45,398 nucleotides of DNA from the NCBI RefSeq assembly GCF_027853915.1, contig NZ_JAQGLA010000063.1, positions 1 to 45,398 of the forward strand, given 5' to 3'. The first letter of the stretch is position 1. Each line of letters starts with the position of its first letter. A model generated the notes under the pieces. That model had not been told where the DNA came from. It saw only the letters and a list, made by a program, of their open reading frames with translations, and did no database searches. This document shows, in pieces, positions 40,704 to 45,398 of this stretch. This stretch comes from Saccharopolyspora oryzae. Its GTDB lineage: Bacteria > Actinomycetota > Actinomycetes > Mycobacteriales > Pseudonocardiaceae. A program made the translations under genes and the position numbers.

Positions 40704-40749
40704 CGCAAATTCAATGGAAATTGGACGTCCGATTTCCATTGAATTTGCG
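40704..40749. repeat. 46-bp palindrome (type A), copy 2
   Basis: 23-bp arms (CGCAAATTCAATGG...) with one mismatch and no spacer. It is nearly identical to 8581-8626. Here it follows a stop codon and stands without the DnaA-box-like pair. Confidence 0.85.
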
Positions 40750-40826
40750 TTGCCAGCGGCTCGACAGGACACAGTGGACGCTGAAAATCGGGTGCGTCGT
40801 CGGGTTGGCTGTGGTGGGATCGCGCT

Positions 40827-41657
40827 GTGAGCGCGTCGTCCCGCATCGAGGAAGCCGATCTGCTGGTCCGCATGGAGCGGAACCTGGCCGAGCACGCTTG
40901 CCACCTGCATAGCGGGCTGGCGGGAGCGACGGTCACGAGGACGGATGACCTGCTGGTGGCCGACAGCGGCCTCGACGACGACACGTTCAACATCGTCGCG
41001 GCGGCCCGCTTCGCCCCCGATGTGGTCGAGGCCCGCATCAAGGAGACCGTCGAGGTGCTGGCCACCACCGGCCGCCCCTTCTCGTGGTGGGTGGGGCCGG
41101 CGTCGACTCCGGTGGACCTGCGCGCCCGTCTGGCGGATGCCGGTCTACCCGAGGCGGAACGCGAAACGGCGATGTGGGCGGACCTCGACGAGAGCCTCCC
41201 GCGGCCCGAGGTGGACGGGCTGGAGATCCGAACGGCGACCACGCCCGCCGAGCTCGCGGACTACGCGAAGGTGCTCGCGGCGAACTGGGATCCGCCCGCC
41301 GAGACCGTCCGCGACTTCTTCGCCCGAACCGCGGATCGAGCGCTGGCCGACGACTGCCCGTCCCGCTACTTGGTCGGCTACGCGGCAGGCCGTCCGGTCT
41401 GCTCGGCGGAGGTCTTCCTGAACGCCGGAGTCGCCGGGATCTACAACATCTGCACCCTGGCCACTCACCGTCGCCGCGGCTACGGCGGGGCCATGACTCT
41501 GGCGGTCCTGCACGCTTCCATCGAAGGCGGCCATCGCACGGCGGTGCTGCAGGCGTCGGCTGATGGGGAGCCCGTGTACCGGCGTTTGGGCTTCCGCGCC
41601 TGTGGCGAGTTCACCGAACACGCGGTGGCCCCTCGAACGGGAGCAGGGGTGCGGTGA
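40827..41657 (+). CDS. GNAT-family acetyltransferase
   Basis: This 276-residue protein has its GNAT domain in the C-terminal half, with the acetyl-CoA loop THRRRGYGGAMTLAVL and the final QASADGEPVYRRLGFRACGEF, typical of N-acetyltransferases. The N-terminal 120 residues form an additional domain seen in larger GNAT proteins. The GTG start at 40827 has GTGGTGGGA upstream. It ends 1 bp before the stop of the convergent PAP2-kinase gene. Substrate is unknown. Confidence 0.85.
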   Translation: MSASSRIEEADLLVRMERNLAEHACHLHSGLAGATVTRTDDLLVADSGLDDDTFNIVAAARFAPDVVEARIKETVEVLATTGRPFSWWVGPASTPVDLRARLADAGLPEAERETAMWADLDESLPRPEVDGLEIRTATTPAELADYAKVLAANWDPPAETVRDFFARTADRALADDCPSRYLVGYAAGRPVCSAEVFLNAGVAGIYNICTLATHRRRGYGGAMTLAVLHASIEGGHRTAVLQASADGEPVYRRLGFRACGEFTEHAVAPRTGAGVR

Positions 41658-43142
41658 TCACTCCGCGGGGTGCTCCGGGCGGTACACGCGCAGCGCTTCG
41701 TCGTGCGCGGTGAAGTTGAACGTGCGTCCCGGCGGCATGACCTCGCCGTCGCAGGCCAGCGCCACTCGTTCGCCCAGCACCTCGACGTGCGCTGACTGCC
41801 GTTCCTGCTGGACGTAGGTGTGGCTGTTGAACAGGGCGCCGGTCAGCGCCGCGAAGGCGAAGCGGATGCGGGACAGCGGCAGGTCGGCGCGGACGTAGCG
41901 GATGTCGAGCATCCCGTCGTCCAGGTGCGGGCGCCACGTGGGTGCGAAGCCCTTCGGCTGGTAGCTGTTGGCGCCCACGAACAGCAGCCAGATCTTGCGG
42001 TGCGCACCGTCGATGCGGACCTCGATCGGTTCGGCCTCGGCCAGGACGCGCACCAGCGCCGCCGCCCCTGCGGGCCACTTGCCCCAGCGCTGCTCCCACT
42101 TCTCCCGCATGCGGACCATGTCCGGGTAGCCGCCCAGGCTGGCGGTGTTGACGAACCACCGCTCGGGCTCGCCGTCGACGCTGACCGCACCGAGATCGAC
42201 GTGCACCGCCGAACCGGCGGTCAGCGCGCGGTCCGAGTCCTGCGCGCTCGTCACACCCACGTCGCGGGCGAAGTGGTTCAGCGTGCCGGACGGGACCACG
42301 GCGAGCGGTAGGCCGCGGACGCCGGCGACGGAGGCAGCAGCCGCCACGGTGCCATCGCCACCCGCGACGGCCAGTGCGCGGATGGTGTCGCCTGCGGCGT
42401 CGAGTTCGAGGTGCAGCTGCTCGACGAGGTCGCCACCGGGGTCCGGGTGCAGGACCTCGGCCCCCGGCCACAGGTCGGCCAGCGCGCTGGACGGATCGGA
42501 ATCGCCGGACGAGGGGTTGATCAGCAGCCCGAGACCGTTCCCACCGGTCAGCGCGGCGACGCGCTCGCTCGGTCGAGCCAGCGCGGGAGTGGCGGGGCGG
42601 ACCGGCCACCACCAGCGGGTCGCGAGCCCGATCCCGCAGCCGACTGCGGCCCCGACGGCGACATCGGTCGGCCAGTGCACCCCGGTGTGGACCCGCGAGT
42701 ACGCCACCGCTGCCGCCACCGGCGCCACCGCCGCAGCGAGCAGCGGTGACTCCATGCACAGCGCCGTGGTGAACGCCGCGGCGGAGGCCGCATGCCCGGA
42801 CGGGAACGACGACGAGGCTGGCGGGGACATGAGCCGTCGGTGCGCCGGGAGCAGGTCGGTGGCCGGGCGCCGTCGCGGTAGCAACTGCTTGGCCAGCAGG
42901 TTCGTCGTGGAGCTGGACGCTGCGATGGCCGCGACGCCGCGCAGCGCCGCCCGCCGGGTGGGGCCCTTGCGGAGCGCCAGTCCGCCGGCCAGCGCGAACC
43001 ACAACTTGCTGTGGTTCGCCAGCGTGCTGAGGTTCCGCAACGCGGGGTCGGCAACGCTCTTCGGGAGCGCAGCGCACCGTCGCACGAGAGCGTGATCAAG
43101 GTCGGAGATCCGCCTGCGCGCTGTGCGGAGAGCCTGGAACAT
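41658..43142 (-). CDS. PAP2 phosphatase fused to diacylglycerol kinase-like domain
   Basis: This 494-residue fusion has a membrane PAP2 domain first: K85-x6-R92-P93 (KQLLPRRRP), PSGH 114-117 and SRVHTGVHWPTD 149-160, the full phosphatase signature. A DAGK/sphingosine-kinase-like catalytic domain follows from about 200, with GLLINPSSG, VAGGDGT and VPSGTLNHFARD. One protein could both remove phosphate from a lipid and phosphorylate a diacylglycerol-type lipid, on the two sides of the membrane. Such fusions are known in actinobacteria. The ATG at 43142 lacks a strong site. It is convergent with GNAT. Confidence 0.92.
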   Translation of the reverse strand: MFQALRTARRRISDLDHALVRRCAALPKSVADPALRNLSTLANHSKLWFALAGGLALRKGPTRRAALRGVAAIAASSSTTNLLAKQLLPRRRPATDLLPAHRRLMSPPASSSFPSGHAASAAAFTTALCMESPLLAAAVAPVAAAVAYSRVHTGVHWPTDVAVGAAVGCGIGLATRWWWPVRPATPALARPSERVAALTGGNGLGLLINPSSGDSDPSSALADLWPGAEVLHPDPGGDLVEQLHLELDAAGDTIRALAVAGGDGTVAAAASVAGVRGLPLAVVPSGTLNHFARDVGVTSAQDSDRALTAGSAVHVDLGAVSVDGEPERWFVNTASLGGYPDMVRMREKWEQRWGKWPAGAAALVRVLAEAEPIEVRIDGAHRKIWLLFVGANSYQPKGFAPTWRPHLDDGMLDIRYVRADLPLSRIRFAFAALTGALFNSHTYVQQERQSAHVEVLGERVALACDGEVMPPGRTFNFTAHDEALRVYRPEHPAE

Positions 43143-43449
43143 GCCTCACATGCTACGGATCGGACAGCGGAGCCAGGGCTCCGACGAGCGCTGATCTTTC
43201 GCGAGATCGGCCGCGCTCCACGGCGACCGGCCACTCAGGACGGATCGCAGCGGGCCGGTCGCCGCGACCACACCGGTTCTGCCGCTGTCCATTGTGGTCG
43301 GTGTTGTGCTCGCCGTTGTGGATGCGGGCCGTGGTTCGGTGGGAAATTTTCCGGCATCCCTTCGCGGACGTGCGGGTTCCCGGTGGTCATGCGGCGCGTT
43401 CCCGGGTCGGTGAGCATGGGGGGACGGCGGACTTCGAGGGGGCGGGGTC
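43143..43449. other. 307-bp intergenic gap
   Basis: This gap lies between the divergent PAP2-kinase and ferredoxin genes and must hold both promoters. I see no gene, clear dyad or repeat in it. Confidence 0.5.
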
Positions 43450-43665
43450 ATGAGGATCAACGTTGATCTCAACCGGTGCCAGGCTTATGCGCAGTGCGCT
43501 TTCCTGGCTCCGGACGTGTTCCAGCTGCACGGTGAGGAAGCGCTGCTCTACCAGCCGAACGTCGACGAGGCTCGTCGGGAGGACGTGCTGCGGGCCGCGG
43601 CCGCTTGTCCTGTTCAGGCGATACTCGTGGACCGCGTCGACCTCGAGCGGGGCGAGCGGCGATGA
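43450..43665 (+). CDS. [3Fe-4S]-type ferredoxin
   Basis: This 71-residue ferredoxin has three cysteines: C10 and C16 in CQAYAQCAFLAPDVF, and C53 in AAACPVQAI. The missing fourth cysteine indicates a 3Fe-4S cluster, as in ferredoxins that feed actinobacterial P450s. The GGGGCGGGGTC stretch lies just before the ATG. It overlaps the ferredoxin reductase by ATGA and, with the P450 that follows, forms a complete redox chain. Confidence 0.93.
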   Translation: MRINVDLNRCQAYAQCAFLAPDVFQLHGEEALLYQPNVDEARREDVLRAAAACPVQAILVDRVDLERGERR

Positions 43666-45008
43666 CCGGAATCGTCATCGTCGGTGCGTCGCTGGCCGGG
43701 TTGCGCGCGGCTGAACACCTGCGCGAGGAGGGGTTCGACGGTTCGCTCACGTTGATCGGGGACGAGCCGCACGAGCCCTACGACCGGCCGCCGCTGTCCA
43801 AGCAGGTCCTGCTGGGGAGGGTGCTGCCGGAGGACACCGCGCTGCCTCGACGGCGCGAGGTCGACGCCGAGTGGCGGCTCGGCGTCGCCGCGGCCGGGCT
43901 GGACCGGGATCGCAGGCGGGTGCAGCTGGCCGACGGTTCGGAAGTCGCGTACGACAAGCTGCTGATCGCCACTGGTGTGCGTTCGCGGCCGTGGCCCAAT
44001 GACTCCGAAGCCGCCCTGGACGGGGTGTGCGTGCTGCGCACCAGTGACGACACGAGGCACTTGGAGCGCCTGCTGGCGCGCAGGCCCAATCGAGTGCTGA
44101 TCATCGGCGCCGGGTTCACCGGGTCGGAGATCGCTTCCGCCTGCCGGGAAAGGGGTTTCGCCGTCACCGTCGCGGAGCGGGGCGAAACACCGTTGGTGGG
44201 AGCCCTCGGCGGTGTCGTCGGTGACGTGGCCGCGCGGTTGCAGCGCGAGCACGGGGTCGACCTGCGCTGCGGCGTCATGGTGACGTCGCTGGAAGGTGAT
44301 CCGGCCGGGCGGCTCAAGCGCGCTCACCTGTCCGATGGTTCCGTGCTGGACGCCGACATCGCCGTCGTGGCGCTCGGCGCGGTGCGCAACACGGCCTGGC
44401 TGGACGGCTCGGGGTTGGCCGCGGGGCCTCGCGGTGTTGCCTGCGATGCCGGGTGCCGGGCCTTCGACGTGCACGGCATCGTCACCGACGACGTGTTCGC
44501 CGCGGGCGACGTCGCGCGCACCCCGCATCCGCTGTTCGGCTACCAGTTCCTCTCGCTGGAGCACTGGGGGAACGCCGTTGCGCAGGCCGAGATCGCCGCG
44601 CACAACATGATCAGTCCCGACTCCCGGCGGCTGCCGCACCTGTGGACGCCGTCGTTCTGGTCGTCGCAGTTCGGGGTGAACATCAAATCCGTCGGGGCGC
44701 CGTCGATGGGGGAGGAGATCGTGGTGACGCAGGGTTCGCTCACCGACCACAGCTTCGCCGCCGCCTACGGCTACCAGGGGCGGGTGATCGCCGCGGTCGG
44801 CTTCGACCACGGGAAGTGGATGGGCGGCTACCGCAGGCTGATCGAGCGCGCCGCCGCATTCCCGCCGGAGCTGCCCGGCACCCGGGGTGTGCGGCCGGTG
44901 CCGGCGCGGTTCCCGGACCCGGCGCTGCCCAGCCACGGGCCCACCGTCACCCTGACCGGCCACTCGCCCAGCGACAAGCGGGTCGTGTTCACCCCGTCCC
45001 GCGCTTGA
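43662..45008 (+). CDS. FAD-dependent ferredoxin reductase
   Basis: This 448-residue reductase has an FAD-binding GxxxxG start (IVIVGASLAGLRAAEHLREEG split at residue 20), YDRPPLSKQVLLG, the NAD(P)H-binding IIGAGFTGSEIASACRERG and FAAGDVAR near the end of the second FAD part. These are hallmarks of the putidaredoxin reductase-like group, which moves electrons from NAD(P)H to a ferredoxin. Its start overlaps the ferredoxin stop, and the P450 begins 17 bp after its stop. Confidence 0.93.
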   Translation: MTGIVIVGASLAGLRAAEHLREEGFDGSLTLIGDEPHEPYDRPPLSKQVLLGRVLPEDTALPRRREVDAEWRLGVAAAGLDRDRRRVQLADGSEVAYDKLLIATGVRSRPWPNDSEAALDGVCVLRTSDDTRHLERLLARRPNRVLIIGAGFTGSEIASACRERGFAVTVAERGETPLVGALGGVVGDVAARLQREHGVDLRCGVMVTSLEGDPAGRLKRAHLSDGSVLDADIAVVALGAVRNTAWLDGSGLAAGPRGVACDAGCRAFDVHGIVTDDVFAAGDVARTPHPLFGYQFLSLEHWGNAVAQAEIAAHNMISPDSRRLPHLWTPSFWSSQFGVNIKSVGAPSMGEEIVVTQGSLTDHSFAAAYGYQGRVIAAVGFDHGKWMGGYRRLIERAAAFPPELPGTRGVRPVPARFPDPALPSHGPTVTLTGHSPSDKRVVFTPSRA

Positions 45009-45025
45009 TCGACAGGAGCCGTCGC

Positions 45026-45398
45026 ATGACTTCGACCAGCCCGGTGCAGCGGGTCACCGACCCGGCCGCGCGTCCCGACCCGTACCCGATCTACGCCGAA
45101 CTCCGCCGGACGCCGGTGTTGCGCGACGAGAGCGGCGTCCACCTGGTCACCACCTACTGGGAGATCCGCGACCTGCTCCAGGACCCGCGGATCAGCTCCG
45201 ACTCCCGCAACCTCGCGCCGGGCGCGAGCAACCTGCTCGCCGAGGCGGACGAGGCGACGCTGCCGCCCAGCTTCATCCGCCTCGACCCGCCCGAGCACGA
45301 CCGGTTGCGGCGACTGGCGATGCGGCCGTTCGGCCCGCCGCACAGCCCGCGCCGCATCCACGACATGCACGGCGAGCTCACCGCGATCGTCACCGATC
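45026..45398 (+). CDS. cytochrome P450, 5' part (cut by window end)
   Basis: The first 124 codons are visible: DPAARPDPYPIYAELRRTP is the P450 N-terminal pattern, and FIRLDPPEHDRLRRLAMRPF is the B'/C-helix region. The haem loop lies beyond the window. GACAGGAG precedes the ATG at 45026. It is the terminal oxidase for the adjacent ferredoxin and reductase. The substrate is unknown. Confidence 0.9.
   Translation, partial: MTSTSPVQRVTDPAARPDPYPIYAELRRTPVLRDESGVHLVTTYWEIRDLLQDPRISSDSRNLAPGASNLLAEADEATLPPSFIRLDPPEHDRLRRLAMRPFGPPHSPRRIHDMHGELTAIVTD

Overview
The window is high-GC actinobacterial DNA. The gene set (two-domain AsnC regulators, XRE-DUF5753/DUF397 pairs, DUF3558 lipoproteins, WXG/PPE-like and EspG-like type VII secretion proteins, NarL-type two-component pairs, P450s, frequent GTG starts) best fits the Pseudonocardiaceae, perhaps something like Saccharopolyspora. 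That placement is inference. No rRNA, tRNA, transposase, phage gene or CRISPR array was seen.

Layout. 0.2-5.1 kb: an acid/acyl-CoA catabolic module (IclR regulator, MHS-type transporter, acyl-CoA dehydrogenase, class III CoA-transferase) with two matching 16-bp palindromes between the divergent arms. 5.2-8.5 kb: an overlapping ABC exporter and two-component operon. 8.5-8.9 kb: a repeat-filled gap. 8.9-11.1 kb: a probably exported amidase and a methyltransferase. 11.1-15.6 kb: AbgT transporter, M20 peptidase and hotdog thioesterase, opposite a double-domain AsnC regulator. 15.6-18.3 kb: a DUF418 membrane protein and a P450 with a TTA codon. 18.4-22.8 kb: a DUF3100 membrane protein opposite an amidohydrolase with an altered metal motif, then a cytosine-deaminase-like enzyme. 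22.9-25.6 kb: VOC protein, TetR regulator and flavin dehydrogenase. 25.8-29.3 kb: two self-contained regulator/target modules, TetR with DUF1772 and ABM proteins, and Rrf2 with an MFS pump, both with clear operator candidates.

29.5-37.0 kb is the most accessory-looking part. It holds two DUF3558 lipoproteins, an XRE-DUF5753/DUF397 regulator pair, a small helical protein, a WXG/PPE-like protein with a proline tract and glycine-rich tail, an EspG-like chaperone and a GAF histidine kinase with its response regulator. Much of it has visibly more A/T-ending codons than its flanks. No ESX ATPase or membrane core is present, so this looks like a satellite substrate/chaperone locus.

37.0-43.1 kb holds two micro-proteins with one membrane helix each, a CGNR zinc-finger regulator opposite a haloacid-dehalogenase-like enzyme with twin operators, an ArsR regulator, a coupled unknown/PEP-mutase-like pair, an acetyltransferase and a fused PAP2-diacylglycerol-kinase protein. 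43.4-45.4 kb is a compact P450 redox set (ferredoxin, ferredoxin reductase, P450) cut by the window end.

Across the window, two families of dispersed inverted repeats sit in intergenic gaps. One is a GTGAG...CTCAC hairpin placed just after stop codons. The other is an AT-rich palindrome, twice associated with a pair of DnaA-box-like nonamers spaced exactly 20 bp apart.
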